Origin: Cyanobium sp. FACHB-13342
GTDB lineage: Bacteria > Cyanobacteriota > Cyanobacteriia > PCC-6307 > Cyanobiaceae
Direction: 5' to 3'
Assembly (NCBI RefSeq): GCF_014697415.1
Contig: NZ_JACJRT010000001.1
Span: 106,021-170,020, forward strand
DNA length: 64,000 nt
Shown here: positions 38,096 through 47,780 of the stretch, in pieces
Layout of the letters: each line of letters begins with the position of its first letter
How positions within the stretch are numbered: the first letter of the stretch is position 1
The notes under the pieces: generated by a model
What the model was told of the DNA's origin: nothing
The model's database searches: none
What the model saw: only the letters and a program-made list of their open reading frames with translations
Translations under genes and position numbers: made by a program

Positions 38096-38527
38096 ATGGC
38101 CGCTGTGCTCACCACCATCAGCCAGCGGCTGAGGCTTCTCTCCCGGCTGGCCATCGCCCTGGTGCTCTGCCTAAGCCTGGCCTTGACCGCCTGCAGCTCC
38201 AGTGCCGGCGGCCTGACGGGAAATTATGTCGAGGACACCGTGGCCGTGGCCGACAGCCTGCTGGCCACCCTTGCCCTGGGCGCTGACGATCCCGGCCGCA
38301 GCGAGGCCGAAACCCAGGCCCGCTCCTTGATCAACGGCTACATGGCACGCTACCGGCCCCGCAGCACCGTGAATGGCCTGGGATCCTTCACCACCATGCA
38401 GACCGCGCTCAACTCCCTGGCCGGTCACTACACCAACTATCCCAATCGGCCGGTACCCGACGCCCTGAAGGAGCGCATCAGCAAGGAACTCAAAAAAGCT
38501 GAAACCAACGTCGTCCGCGGCGCTTGA
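38096..38527 (+). CDS. psb27: Photosystem II assembly lipoprotein Psb27
   Basis: Lumenal lipoprotein that binds CP43 during photosystem II assembly and repair, keeping the oxygen-evolving cluster from forming too early. The 143-residue precursor has a signal peptide and lipobox LTAC (Cys33), then the four-helix domain: GNYVEDTVAVADSLLATL, EAETQARSLINGYMARYR, FTTMQTALNSLAGHY and PVPDALKERISKELKKAE. It follows proS by 56 bp. A 98-bp spacer with an imperfect hairpin (38548-38573, no U-tract) separates it from purA. Confidence 0.92.
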   Translation: MAAVLTTISQRLRLLSRLAIALVLCLSLALTACSSSAGGLTGNYVEDTVAVADSLLATLALGADDPGRSEAETQARSLINGYMARYRPRSTVNGLGSFTTMQTALNSLAGHYTNYPNRPVPDALKERISKELKKAETNVVRGA

Positions 38528-38625
38528 CCCCTACGCCCCCCGCCGGGGCCGCCCGTTCACTTTGACGAACGGCCCCCTGATCTGAGAGGCTCACGCGTTG
38601 TGCTCAGAAGCGGCTGCGGGCCGCT

Positions 38626-39945
38626 GTGTCCTTGGCCAACGTTGTCGTCATCGGTGCGCAGTGGGGTGACGAGGGGAAGGGCAAGATCACCGATCTGCTG
38701 AGCCGCTCCGCCGACGTGGTGGTGCGCTACCAGGGCGGGGTCAATGCCGGTCACACCATCGTGGTGGACAACAAGGTGCTCAAGCTGCACCTGATCCCCT
38801 CCGGCATCCTCTATCCCGACACCGTCTGTCTGATTGGCTCGGGCACGGTGGTGGATCCCAAGGTGATGCTGGGCGAGCTGGACATGCTCGCGGAGAACGG
38901 CATCGCCGTGGATGGCCTGCAGCTGGCCTCCACCGCCCACGTGACCATGCCCTACCACCGCCTGCTGGATCAGGCGATGGAGCAGCGCCGCGGCGACCGC
39001 CGCATCGGCACCACCGGCCGGGGCATCGGCCCCACCTATGCCGACAAATCCGAGCGCAACGGCATTCGCATCCTCGACATCCTCGATGAAGGCCGCCTGC
39101 GTGATCGCCTGGCCGGGGTGCTGGCGGAGAAGAACGAGATTCTCACCAAGCTCTACGGCCTCGACCCCCTCGATTTCGAGGGGGTGGTGGCCCAGTACGT
39201 CGGCTACGGCCAGCGGCTCGCCCCCCATGTGGTGGATTGCACCCGGGCCATTCACCAGGCCGCCCGCGCCCGTAAGAACATTCTGTTCGAGGGTGCCCAG
39301 GGCACCCTGCTCGACCTGGACCACGGCACCTATCCCTACGTCACCTCCTCCAACCCGGTGAGTGGCGGAGCCTGCATCGGCGCTGGCGTGGGCCCCACCC
39401 TGATCGACCGGGTGATTGGCGTCGCCAAGGCCTACACCACCCGCGTGGGGGAAGGCCCCTTCCCCACCGAACTCGAAGGCAGCCTCAACGACCACCTCTG
39501 CGACCGCGGTGGGGAATTCGGCACCACCACCGGTCGACGCCGCCGCTGCGGCTGGTTCGACGGGGTGATCGGTCGCTATGCCGTCGAAGTGAATGGCCTC
39601 GATTGCCTGGCCATCACCAAGCTCGACGTGCTTGACGAGCTCGATGAGATCCAGGTGTGCGTCGCCTACGAACTCGACGGCGAGCGCATCGAATACTTCC
39701 CCAGCAGTTCCGAAGACTTCGCCCGCTGCCGGCCGATCTTCGAAACCCTGCCCGGTTGGCAGACGTCCACCGCCGACTGCCGCAGCCTCGAGGAGCTGCC
39801 GGCCACGGCCATGAGCTATCTGCGCTTCCTGGCCGACCTGATGGAAGTGCCGATCGCCATCGTCTCCCTGGGCGCTAACCGCGACCAGACCATCGTGGTG
39901 GAAGACCCCATCCACGGTCCCAAACGAGCCCTGCTGAGCGTCTGA
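38626..39945 (+). CDS. purA: Adenylosuccinate synthase
   Basis: GTP-dependent first step from IMP to AMP. The 439 residues contain the P-loop [55 protein letters not shown] and [13 protein letters not shown], all diagnostic. The start is GTG at 38626, immediately before the first strand. Its stop overlaps the ATG of the PfkB-family gene (TGATG, 39945). Confidence 0.97.
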   Translation: MSLANVVVIGAQWGDEGKGKITDLLSRSADVVVRYQGGVNAGHTIVVDNKVLKLHLIPSGILYPDTVCLIGSGTVVDPKVMLGELDMLAENGIAVDGLQLASTAHVTMPYHRLLDQAMEQRRGDRRIGTTGRGIGPTYADKSERNGIRILDILDEGRLRDRLAGVLAEKNEILTKLYGLDPLDFEGVVAQYVGYGQRLAPHVVDCTRAIHQAARARKNILFEGAQGTLLDLDHGTYPYVTSSNPVSGGACIGAGVGPTLIDRVIGVAKAYTTRVGEGPFPTELEGSLNDHLCDRGGEFGTTTGRRRRCGWFDGVIGRYAVEVNGLDCLAITKLDVLDELDEIQVCVAYELDGERIEYFPSSSEDFARCRPIFETLPGWQTSTADCRSLEELPATAMSYLRFLADLMEVPIAIVSLGANRDQTIVVEDPIHGPKRALLSV

Positions 39946-40934
39946 TGACCAAGACCTTCGACGTTGTCGGCATCGGCAACGCCATCGTGGATGTGCTGGT
40001 GCAGGCCGATGACGACCTGCTCGACAACTTCGAACTCACCAAGGGCACCATGGCCCTGGTGGATGAACAGCAGGCCGAGACCCTCTATGCCCGCGTGGGG
40101 CCAGGCCTGGAAACCTCCGGCGGCTCAGCGGCCAACACCCTGGCCGGTGTGGCCCAACTGGGGGGCCGGGCCGGCTTCATCGGCCGAGTGCGCAACGACC
40201 AACTCGGCGGCATCTTTGCCCACGACATTCGCTCGGTTGGCGCTCGTTTTGAGACACCCGCGGCCACGGAAGGGCCCTCCACCGCCCGCTGCCTGATCCT
40301 GGTGACCCCCGATGCCCAGCGCACGATGTGCACCTACCTGGGCGCTTCGGTGGGGCTGGATCCGGCCGATCTCGATCTGGAGATGGTGGCCCAGGCCAAA
40401 CTTCTCTACCTGGAGGGCTACCTCTGGGACAGCGACGACGCCAAAGCGGCCTTCATCGCCGCGGCCGAAGTGGCCCGCGCCCATGGCGGCGAGGTCGCCC
40501 TGAGCCTGTCCGATGCCTTCTGCGTGGAGCGCCACCGCGACAGCTTCCAGGAGCTGGTGGATGGCCACGTGGACATCCTCTTCGCCAACGAGATGGAGAT
40601 CACCGCTCTCTACAAGGCCAACAGCTTTGAGGAGGCCGCCGACCAGGTGCGGGGACGCTGCCAGGTGGCGGCCCTCACCCGCAGTGAGCTGGGCTCCGTG
40701 ATCCTCAACGGCGCGGCCAGCCACACCATCGAGCCCTTCAGGCTCGGGCCCCTCGTGGACACCACCGGCGCGGGTGATCTTTACGCCGCCGGCTTCCTGC
40801 ACGCCTACACCCAGGGCCAGGATCTCGAGGCCTGTGGCCGACTCGGCTCCCTCTGCGCCGGCCAGGTGGTGACCCAGCTGGGGCCCCGTCCCCAGGGATC
40901 CCTCAAGGAGCTGGTGGCCCAGCATCTGGGCTGA
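39945..40934 (+). CDS. PfkB-family sugar/nucleoside kinase (adenosine kinase-like)
   Basis: A 329-residue ribokinase-fold kinase. N-terminal GIGNAIVDVLVQADDDLLDN and SGGSAANTLAGVAQLGG (substrate site), and the C-terminal PfkB signature DTTGAGDLYAAGFLHAYTQG with the catalytic Asp. The subgroup with GSAANT and GNAIVDV is usually annotated as adenosine kinase-like; directly following purA (1-nt overlap) it fits purine metabolism, but fructokinase or another sugar kinase is not excluded. The last 32 bp overlap cutA. Confidence 0.9.
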   Translation: MTKTFDVVGIGNAIVDVLVQADDDLLDNFELTKGTMALVDEQQAETLYARVGPGLETSGGSAANTLAGVAQLGGRAGFIGRVRNDQLGGIFAHDIRSVGARFETPAATEGPSTARCLILVTPDAQRTMCTYLGASVGLDPADLDLEMVAQAKLLYLEGYLWDSDDAKAAFIAAAEVARAHGGEVALSLSDAFCVERHRDSFQELVDGHVDILFANEMEITALYKANSFEEAADQVRGRCQVAALTRSELGSVILNGAASHTIEPFRLGPLVDTTGAGDLYAAGFLHAYTQGQDLEACGRLGSLCAGQVVTQLGPRPQGSLKELVAQHLG

Positions 40935-41280
40935 GGCTCTCCGTGAGCCACTGGCCATAGCCCCCGGCGGTGAACGCTATCCAGTGGATCCACTCGGGGG
41001 TCTGATAGCTGTGCAGGTCCAGCAAGGCTTCGCGCAGGGGCTCCAGCTGCTCGGGGCTGGTTTTCAACAACAGCTGCACCTCCTCCTCCGCCGTGACCCC
41101 TCCCTGCCAGCGGTAGTGGGACTGCACCGGCAGCAGGCTGGCGCAGGCCACCAACCGGCGCTCCAGCAGCGTCGCCGCCAGGGCGCGGGCCAGATCAGGA
41201 CTGGCTTCCGTGGTGAGCACCAGCGCAATGGACTGGGCCGGGGGGGATGGGGGCATGGGCCGCGTGGAAGACAGGGCCAT
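40903..41280 (-). CDS. cutA: Divalent-cation tolerance protein CutA
   Basis: Small trimeric ferredoxin-like-fold protein; linked to copper tolerance in E. coli, true role unclear. The 125 residues contain ALVLTTEASPDLARALAATL, LVACASLLPVQSHYRWQGGV, VQLLLKTSPEQLEPL and SYQTPEWIHWIAF, typical of the family. The ATG at 41280 is preferred; a further ATG at 41316 would reach into cobK. It lies 7 bp downstream of cobK on the same strand. Confidence 0.92.
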   Translation of the reverse strand: MALSSTRPMPPSPPAQSIALVLTTEASPDLARALAATLLERRLVACASLLPVQSHYRWQGGVTAEEEVQLLLKTSPEQLEPLREALLDLHSYQTPEWIHWIAFTAGGYGQWLTESLSPDAGPPAP

Positions 41281-41287
41281 GGTGAGG

Positions 41288-42094
41288 TCAGAGCCCCGGT
41301 GGTGGAAGCAGGGCATCCAGGACCTCCAACAGGGCCCCCTGGGCGAGGAGCTCCGAGCCCTCGGGCTCAGGGGGTCGGGCCAGCAGAATCAGCCGCAGCC
41401 CCTCGCGGCTGCACAGGTGCCGCCAGAGCCGCTCGGTAGCTCCCCCCGACTGGCGCGCTAGCACGGTGCCGATCCGCCAGCGACGCAGCAGGGCCCCCTC
41501 CACCGCCAGGCCTGCACCAGGGCGCAGGCAGGCCACCCGCTCGGGGGACAGGCCAGCCGCCATCGCCTGTTGGAGGGCGTGGGCACGCGGCAGCAGCCTG
41601 GCGTGGTGCCGGGCCCCAGGGCTGCAGGCCACGGCCTGGCCCAACTGGCGAGCGCCGATGGCCAGCAGCAGGGACTCGCCCTGGAGGGGGAGGCCACGGA
41701 GCTCCTTGAGCTCGGGGAGAAGGGTGGCCGGGCCCTCCGGAATGGGCCGCTGCAGGCGCAGCAGCCGTTGCCCGCGGCGCCTGCAGACCGCGGCGAGCTG
41801 GTGGCTCACCTGGCGGGCAAAGGGATGGCTGGCATCCACCACCACCCCATAGGGCCGCCCAGCGGCAGCGGCCCTGGCCAGTTCGGCCTCCACACCGGCT
41901 TCGTCCCCCAGGGCGCCGACATGGATGGCCAGCCCCGGATGGGACCGGTAGGCCTGGGCCGCGGACGGACTGACCACACTCACGGTGAGCTGCCAGCCCC
42001 GCTGGAGCAGCTGGGCGGCCAGCTCTGGCCCCTCCCCCGTGCCGGAAACCAGCCACAGCCGCGGACAGTCCTGGTGCATTTCAGGTCGGTGCAT
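41288..42094 (-). CDS. cobK: Precorrin-6A reductase
   Basis: NAD(P)H-dependent reductase of the corrin ring in (pseudo)cobalamin synthesis. The 268-residue protein opens with LWLVSGTGEGPELAAQLL (dinucleotide site), then the family signature VVVDASHPFARQVS and later LARQSGGATERLW. The length fits CobK/CbiJ. It is upstream of cutA and divergent from ssb (32 bp between starts). An in-frame ATG six codons in is an alternative start. Confidence 0.93.
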   Translation of the reverse strand: MHRPEMHQDCPRLWLVSGTGEGPELAAQLLQRGWQLTVSVVSPSAAQAYRSHPGLAIHVGALGDEAGVEAELARAAAAGRPYGVVVDASHPFARQVSHQLAAVCRRRGQRLLRLQRPIPEGPATLLPELKELRGLPLQGESLLLAIGARQLGQAVACSPGARHHARLLPRAHALQQAMAAGLSPERVACLRPGAGLAVEGALLRRWRIGTVLARQSGGATERLWRHLCSREGLRLILLARPPEPEGSELLAQGALLEVLDALLPPPGL

Positions 42095-42126
42095 CAGGAT
42101 GGGGCCCCACCCATGGTTACCGGGGA

Positions 42127-42636
42127 GTGAATCACTGTCTGATTGAGGTCGAGGTGCTGGAAGCGCCCCAGGTGCGCTACACCCAGGACAACCAGACGCC
42201 GGTGGCGGAGATGGCCGTCCAGTTCGACGGCCTGCGGCCCGACGACCCCCCGTCCCAGCTCAAGGTGGTGGGCTGGGGCAATCTGGCCCAGGAGCTGCAG
42301 AGCCGGGTGCAGGTGGGTCAGCGGCTGATGCTCGAAGGGCGGCTGCGCATGAACACCGTGACCCGTCAAGATGGGGTCAAGGAAAAGCGTGCCGAATTCA
42401 CCCTGGCACGACTCCATCCCCTCGGCAGCAGCGGGGCAGCCCCGGCCATGGCGCCTTCCCCTGCCGTTCCCCAGCCCCAGGCCAGTGCCGCCCCGGTGCG
42501 CCGGGCGCCAGGCCCCTCCGCGGCGGCCCCGAGCCCAGCGGCCGCCCCAGCCCCGCAGGCGGCCAGCCAGCCCCCCACCTGGAACACCTCGCCGCTGGTG
42601 CCGGATCTGCCTGAGGACGACGACATCCCCTTCTGA
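42127..42636 (+). CDS. ssb: Single-stranded DNA-binding protein
   Basis: Binds ssDNA in replication, repair and recombination. The OB-fold covers residues 1 to ~105 (NHCLIEVEVLEAPQVRYTQD, LKVVGWGNLAQELQ, QRLMLEGRLRMNTV). A long Pro/Ala-rich linker (~50 residues) leads to the acidic tip PEDDDIPF, which recruits partner proteins such as PriA (encoded 3 kb away). The start is GTG at 42127. Confidence 0.94.
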   Translation: MNHCLIEVEVLEAPQVRYTQDNQTPVAEMAVQFDGLRPDDPPSQLKVVGWGNLAQELQSRVQVGQRLMLEGRLRMNTVTRQDGVKEKRAEFTLARLHPLGSSGAAPAMAPSPAVPQPQASAAPVRRAPGPSAAAPSPAAAPAPQAASQPPTWNTSPLVPDLPEDDDIPF

Positions 42637-42661
42637 AGCCTCGGCCGGGTGGGGTGCCCGA

Positions 42662-42892
42662 TCAGTCCGCCGTGGGGCGGCTGGCCTGGTGCTCACTCAC
42701 CTGGTCGAGCAACTGGCCCAGTTCCCGCTCGAGAGCGGCCAGATCCAGGCGCCACTCGGGCCAACGGCCGGCATCGATCTGGCGCAGCAGCCAGAGCCGG
42801 TCGGCCCGCAGGGTCTCGATCAGCTCACTGGTGGTGGGCTCGGTCGCCGTCGTGGTGGGCTCGGTCCCCATCGTGCTGGTCTCAGTCGCCAT
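42662..42892 (-). CDS. Small conserved hypothetical protein
   Basis: A 76-residue protein with a Thr/Glu-rich start (METTTATEP-like repeats) and a helical C-terminal half, LIETLRADRLWLLRQIDAGRWPEW, then LAALERELGQLLDQVSEHQ. The two Trp-containing motifs look like a conserved domain rather than random coding. It is convergent with ssb (26 bp) and divergent from the DUF2854 gene. Function unknown. ATG at 42892 preferred. Confidence 0.65.
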   Translation of the reverse strand: MATETSTMGTEPTTTATEPTTSELIETLRADRLWLLRQIDAGRWPEWRLDLAALERELGQLLDQVSEHQASRPTAD

Positions 42893-42914
42893 GGGGATAC
42901 AGGAAGATGGCTGA

Positions 42915-43463
42915 ATGCAAGCCATTCTCTCCCCCGGCAGCCTCGTCACGATTGCTGGAGCCGTGCTCACGGTGGTCGGTTCGATCGCCTATGCCACCGA
43001 CAGTCCCAACCTGAGCCTGCCGACGATTTTCTACGGCATTCCCATCTTCCTGGGCGGCCTGGCCCTGAAATCCTCGGAACTCCCCCCTCCCCAGCGCCTG
43101 ACGCCGGCCGCCCGCTTCAAGGCCCTGCGGGATCTGCCCGAGAGCGAACCCCTGCGCAAGCTGTTGGCCGACGTCGATCGCTGGCGCTACGGCCAGAAAG
43201 CCCACCTGGAGAGCTCCCTCGAAGTGCTCAAGCTCTGGGACGAGGAGGCCCCGCCCCAGCTCCTCACCATCGAGGAACTCGACTGTGACGGCCGCTACGG
43301 CCTCAAACTCTGTTTTCGCTGCGAAGGGGTTCCCCTGGAGCGTTGGCAGGCGCAGGCGGAACGGCTCGGACGGTTCTTCGGACCCGGGCTGACGGCCGAC
43401 ATCCAGCCCGGCCGCCGCGACGAATTCAGCCTGGCCCTGGTTCCCCAGCCCGCAGCGAGCTAA
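42915..43463 (+). CDS. DUF2854 membrane protein
   Basis: A 182-residue cyanobacterial/plastid-lineage protein of the DUF2854 family. Two N-terminal membrane helices (LVTIAGAVLTVVGSIAYAT and TIFYGIPIFLGGLALKSSEL) are followed by a soluble domain (DLPESEPLRKLLADVDRWRYG, AHLESSLEVLKLWDEE, GRYGLKLCFRCEGV). Function is unknown; plastid homologues exist. It sits 65 bp upstream of argB on the same strand. Confidence 0.88.
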   Translation: MQAILSPGSLVTIAGAVLTVVGSIAYATDSPNLSLPTIFYGIPIFLGGLALKSSELPPPQRLTPAARFKALRDLPESEPLRKLLADVDRWRYGQKAHLESSLEVLKLWDEEAPPQLLTIEELDCDGRYGLKLCFRCEGVPLERWQAQAERLGRFFGPGLTADIQPGRRDEFSLALVPQPAAS

Positions 43464-43528
43464 CACCAGGCTGACGGCGTTGCCGCATCGCACCGCGTCC
43501 CACTCCCCGCGCCCCCAGCCCCGAACCC

Positions 43529-44410
43529 TTGATCAGCAATCAGGACACCCTGAGGGTGTCGGTCCTCAGTGAGGCCCTCCCCTACATCCAACGCTTCGCC
43601 GGCCGCCGGGTGGTGGTCAAGTACGGCGGTGCGGCCATGGTCAACGCCGATCTGAGGGACGCCGTTTACCGCGATCTGGCCCTGCTGGCCTCCGTCGGCG
43701 TTCAGCCGGTTGTGGTGCATGGCGGCGGCCCGGAGATCAATGACTGGCTCACCCGCCTCAACATCGAGCCGGCCTTCCGCAACGGACTGCGGGTGACCAC
43801 CCCGGAGACCATGGATGTGGTCGAAATGGTGCTGGTGGGCCGGGTCAACAAGCAGATCGTCAACGGCCTCCATCGGGTCGGGGGGCGGGCCGTGGGCCTC
43901 TGCGGCAGCGATGGCTCGCTGGTGCGGGCCCGCACCTACGCCGAAGGGGCCAATGGGCTGGTGGGGGAGGTGGCGGCGGTGGACCCCTCCGTGCTGTTTC
44001 CGCTGCTCGACGCGGGCTACATCCCGGTGATTTCCAGCGTGGCCGCCGATGAGGAGGGGCAGGCGCACAACATCAATGCCGACACGGTGGCCGGGGAACT
44101 GGCGGCGGCCCTCCAGGCGGAAAAGCTGATCCTGCTGACCGATACGGCCGGAATCCTGCGGGACCGCCACGATCCGGCTTCCCTGATTCGGCAACTCAGC
44201 CTGGCCCAGGCCCGGGACCTGATCCGCGACGGCGTGGTGGAAGGCGGCATGACCCCAAAGACGGAGTGCTGCATCCGGGCGCTGGCACAAGGCGTGGCCG
44301 CGGCCCACATCGTCGACGGCCGGGTGCCCCATGCCCTGTTGCTGGAGGTGTTCACCGACGCGGGCATCGGCACGATGGTGGTGGGAAGCCAGCGCAACTG
44401 CCATGCCTGA
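43529..44410 (+). CDS. argB: Acetylglutamate kinase
   Basis: Phosphorylates N-acetylglutamate, the controlled step of arginine synthesis. In cyanobacteria it is activated by PII (GlnB) and inhibited by arginine. The 293-residue amino-acid-kinase fold shows [66 protein letters not shown] and [12 protein letters not shown]. The N-terminal helix [13 protein letters not shown], needed for Arg inhibition and hexamers, is present. The start is TTG at 43529. The next gene overlaps by 8 nt. Confidence 0.97.
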   Translation: MISNQDTLRVSVLSEALPYIQRFAGRRVVVKYGGAAMVNADLRDAVYRDLALLASVGVQPVVVHGGGPEINDWLTRLNIEPAFRNGLRVTTPETMDVVEMVLVGRVNKQIVNGLHRVGGRAVGLCGSDGSLVRARTYAEGANGLVGEVAAVDPSVLFPLLDAGYIPVISSVAADEEGQAHNINADTVAGELAAALQAEKLILLTDTAGILRDRHDPASLIRQLSLAQARDLIRDGVVEGGMTPKTECCIRALAQGVAAAHIVDGRVPHALLLEVFTDAGIGTMVVGSQRNCHA

Positions 44411-45521
44411 TGCGCAGCTGGCGCAGGCCCGCGACCTGCTGGAGCGGGGCGACTACGGCCGGGTGGTGCGGTTGCTCGAGCCCCTGACCCGCGAGCATCC
44501 CCCTGCCACCCAGACCGGAGCAGAGATCCAGCTGCTGCTGGCCACGGCCTGGATGGGTCAGGGGGACCCGGCGCGGGCCATGGTGTGCTGTCGCCTGATC
44601 AAGCGCTGCCGGGACGCAACCCTGCGGGCCCAGGCCGAGGATCTGATCACGGTGCTGGAAGCGCCGGCCCTGGAACGGCCCCGGGAGTGGTCGATCACCC
44701 TGCCGGATCTGGGGACGGCCGAGGCCATGGGCGGCCAGATGCAGCAGCTTGCCCGCCAGCGGCGCCGGTCCAACAAGCCACCGCCGCCGCCGCCACCGCC
44801 GGTGGGGCCGACCCAGGCCCCGATCGGATTTGCCGTGCTGGCGATCGTGCTGCTGCTGCTCACCGTGCTGCTCGGTGGCTGCATGGAGGTGCGCACCGAG
44901 TTGTCGTTCCAGGGGCCGGGGCGACTGCAGATCGCCCACACCCTGGTGAGCCCTGGCCCCCAGCCCAGCCCCTGGCAGCGCCAGTTCAGCCAGAGCCTGC
45001 AGGCCCAGGGCTTCCACCGCAGCCCAGATCCCGCCTCCCTGCCCCAGGGGGGCGTCGCCCAACGGCTGGCCAGCCCGGTGCTGGCGGCTCCCAGGGCCCT
45101 GGCGCTGTTGACGGCCAATCTGGAGGAAGCGGCCCGGCTCGGTGGCTTCAGCCTGCCCACCCCGACCCTTCAACTCGACGAGCGGAACTGGCTGGTGGGG
45201 GTGTGGCAGACCCTGGAGCTGGGGGTGGATCTGCGGGAGATCGCCCCCCTGCCCGGGGTGGGCGCCAGCGTTGCACTCACCCCCGTCCGGCCATCGGCCG
45301 TGGAGCAGGCCTCCCCGGAGGTTGCCACCCCGGTCCCCGGCCAAGCTGGCCTGGTCTGGCCCCTGCGCTTCGGAGCACGCAACAGCCTGCGGCTGCACTG
45401 TTGGCGCTGGAGCAGCCTCGGGCTGGGGGGTCTGCTGATCGCTGCAGCCCTCACCCTGGTGCTGGCCCTGGAGCGGCTGCGCCGGCTGCTGGGCTTCGGC
45501 CTGCCAGAACTGCCGGCCTGA
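44403..45521 (+). CDS. TPR-like/DUF3153 fusion protein
   Basis: A 372-residue protein. Residues 1-90 are helical and TPR-like ([40 protein letters not shown]). A run of eight prolines (126-133) precedes a membrane helix ([19 protein letters not shown]) that ends in LLGGC (Cys160). From there to ~residue 325 it matches DUF3153 ([32 protein letters not shown]), then a second membrane helix ([21 protein letters not shown]). In other cyanobacteria DUF3153 proteins are stand-alone lipoproteins starting at the equivalent cysteine. The start overlaps argB by 8 nt. Confidence 0.82.
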   Translation: MPDAQLAQARDLLERGDYGRVVRLLEPLTREHPPATQTGAEIQLLLATAWMGQGDPARAMVCCRLIKRCRDATLRAQAEDLITVLEAPALERPREWSITLPDLGTAEAMGGQMQQLARQRRRSNKPPPPPPPPVGPTQAPIGFAVLAIVLLLLTVLLGGCMEVRTELSFQGPGRLQIAHTLVSPGPQPSPWQRQFSQSLQAQGFHRSPDPASLPQGGVAQRLASPVLAAPRALALLTANLEEAARLGGFSLPTPTLQLDERNWLVGVWQTLELGVDLREIAPLPGVGASVALTPVRPSAVEQASPEVATPVPGQAGLVWPLRFGARNSLRLHCWRWSSLGLGGLLIAAALTLVLALERLRRLLGFGLPELPA

Positions 45522-45533
45522 ACGAATCGCCCC

Positions 45534-47780
45534 TTAAAGGGTGAGGGGATCGGGGTCGATCGCCAGCCCCACGCCCGGCGGCAAGCCCTGGCGCAGCACG
45601 GCCTCGCTGGGCAGGGGCAGGCCACCGGAACCGGATGGATCCGCCGGACCATGCAACAACAGCTGCCAGCGACTCTTGCCCGCCACCCGGGCCACCGGGG
45701 CTGGGGCCGGTCCGATCAGCAGCCAGCCGGCAACCTCCACCCCCGAGCGAATCCGTTCGGCCAGCACCGCCGCCGCCGTGGCGGTGCCGCTGGCACTGGG
45801 GCCGCTCAGGCGCAGCAGGCAGGCCCGGCTGAAGGGCACGAGCGCAGCCTGACGGCGCAGCTGGATCTCCTCAGCCAGGAACTGCTCGTAGCGGCCGTCC
45901 ACCAGATGGCGAATGACGGGGTGGTCTGGGCTGTAGGTCTGCACCAGCACTTCGCCGGGCCGCTCGCCCCGACCGGCCCGGCCCGCCAGCTGCAACAACA
46001 ACTGCAGGCACTGCTCGGAGGAGCGCAGATCCGGGCGATGCAACAGCCCATCCGCCGCCAACACGGCCGCCAGGGTGACCCGGGGCAGGTCCATGCCTTT
46101 GGCGAGCATCTGGGTGCCCACCAGCACGTCCGCCTCCCCCTGGGCAAAGCGCTCCAGCAGGCGGCGATGGCCATCCCGCCCCCGGGTGGTGTCGCGGTCA
46201 AAGCGCAGCAACCGCAGCCCCTCCAGCTCGGCGGCCAGCTGTTCCATCACCCTTTGGGTGCCGGCGCCAAAGGGCTTGAAGGCGGTGGAGCCGCAGTGGC
46301 CGCAGCGATCACCCACCTCGGCACGGTGGTCACACCAGTGGCAACGCAACCACTCCTGGCCGCCCTTGGAGCGATGCACGGTGAGGGCCACATCGCAATG
46401 GGGGCAGAGCACCGCCTCCCCACAGCTGCGGCAGCTCAGGAAGGCCCGGTAGCCGCGGCGGGGCACCAGCACCACGGCCTGCTCGCCCTTCTCCTGCAGC
46501 TGCTCCAACCGGCCCATCAGGGCCCGGCTGAGCAGGCGACGGTGCCCGTCGGCCAGCTCATGGCGCATGTCAATCACCCGCACGGCCGGCAGGGGCCGGG
46601 CACCGATCCGCTCCGGCAGCCGCAACAGGCGGGTGGAGGCGGAGGCTCCCTGGCAAGCCAACCAGCTCTCGAGCGATGGGGTAGCACTGCCCAGCACGAG
46701 GCGGGCTCCGCTGCTGCGGGCCCGCAGCCGGGCCACGTCGCGGGCGTGGTAGCAGGGCATGGGGCTGTCCTGCTTGTAGGAGGTGTCGTGCTCCTCATCG
46801 AGCACGATCAAGCCCAGCCGCGCCATCGGCAGGAAGATGGCCGAGCGGGTGCCCACCACCACCACCGGCCCCGGCTCGAGGCAACGGCGCCAGGTGGCGA
46901 CCCGGGCCCCCTCGGAGAGGCCGCTGTGGAATTCCAGCACCCGCTCCCCAAAGCGCTCACGGGCCCGGTCCAGCAGCTGGGGGATCAGTCCGATCTCCGG
47001 AGTGAGCAGCAGGGAGCCATGGCCGGCCGCCAGGGCCTGGGCCACAGCCCGCAGGTACACCTCGGTTTTGCCGGCGCCCGTGACCCCCCAGAGCAGGAAC
47101 GCCGCTCCGGGTTCCGCCGCGCCCAGGGCCTGCACCGCCGTGGCCTGGGCATCACTGAGGGCGGGCCAGCACGGGCCATCCAGGCCAGGCTGGGGCAGCT
47201 CGTGCAAAGCCCCCTGCCGGCGCCGCACCAGCCCCTTGTCCTCCAATCCCTTCAGCACCGCACGGCTGAAACCGCCGACGCCGCAGAGGTCCCGTAGGGG
47301 AACCGGGGCGGTTTGCCGTTCCAGATGGTCCAGCAACTGCTGCTGCCGGGGGGGGAGGGACGTCCCGGGCCGGGAGGCCGCGCTGGGCTCCACCAGCCAG
47401 ATCGGCCGACTGCCGCGGCGGGCGGACTGGGTGCGCTGGCCGAGCCATCCTGGCGGCAGGGCGCTTTTGAGGGTTTTAAAGAGGCTCGTGTGGCACATCG
47501 CGGCCACCTCCTCCAGCAACGCCCGCCACTGGGCATCCACAGCTGCGCGCTGCCAGACCCCGTGGATCGGCTGGATGGTCTTGCCGCTGAGACTGGCCGG
47601 GAGCTGATCAAGTCCGCCCACCACAAGGCCTGAGTGGGGCCGTCCCTGCAGCCGCACGCGCACCAAATCGCCGATCCCGGCTGGGGTCTCAGGATCATTG
47701 GCGTAGGTGAAGACCTGCCCCTCCCGGCCGGCCTCCAGCCAGATCTCGATCCAGGGGCTGGTCAAGCTTGCAAAGGTCAC
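45534..47780 (-). CDS. priA: Primosomal protein N' (replication restart helicase)
   Basis: 3'-5' SF2 helicase that reloads the replisome at stalled forks. The 748 residues contain the N-terminal 3'BD (VFTYANDPETPAGIGDLVRV), the Walker A WGVTGAGKTEVYLRA, the DEAH box VLDEEHDTSYKQD, the zinc-binding insert with paired CxxC motifs (CRSCGEAVLCPHC, CHWCDH, CGHCGS) and the helicase C domain (FDRDTTRGRDGHRRLL). The GTG at 47780 is the likely start. It is convergent with the DUF3153 gene (12 bp) and divergent from rpoD. Confidence 0.95.
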   Translation of the reverse strand: MTFASLTSPWIEIWLEAGREGQVFTYANDPETPAGIGDLVRVRLQGRPHSGLVVGGLDQLPASLSGKTIQPIHGVWQRAAVDAQWRALLEEVAAMCHTSLFKTLKSALPPGWLGQRTQSARRGSRPIWLVEPSAASRPGTSLPPRQQQLLDHLERQTAPVPLRDLCGVGGFSRAVLKGLEDKGLVRRRQGALHELPQPGLDGPCWPALSDAQATAVQALGAAEPGAAFLLWGVTGAGKTEVYLRAVAQALAAGHGSLLLTPEIGLIPQLLDRARERFGERVLEFHSGLSEGARVATWRRCLEPGPVVVVGTRSAIFLPMARLGLIVLDEEHDTSYKQDSPMPCYHARDVARLRARSSGARLVLGSATPSLESWLACQGASASTRLLRLPERIGARPLPAVRVIDMRHELADGHRRLLSRALMGRLEQLQEKGEQAVVLVPRRGYRAFLSCRSCGEAVLCPHCDVALTVHRSKGGQEWLRCHWCDHRAEVGDRCGHCGSTAFKPFGAGTQRVMEQLAAELEGLRLLRFDRDTTRGRDGHRRLLERFAQGEADVLVGTQMLAKGMDLPRVTLAAVLAADGLLHRPDLRSSEQCLQLLLQLAGRAGRGERPGEVLVQTYSPDHPVIRHLVDGRYEQFLAEEIQLRRQAALVPFSRACLLRLSGPSASGTATAAAVLAERIRSGVEVAGWLLIGPAPAPVARVAGKSRWQLLLHGPADPSGSGGLPLPSEAVLRQGLPPGVGLAIDPDPLTL

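Noticed and set aside
38548..38573. Terminator after psb27
   Set aside because: An imperfect hairpin (CCGTTC/GAACGG) exists but has no U-tract; it could equally be chance or a leader structure of purA.
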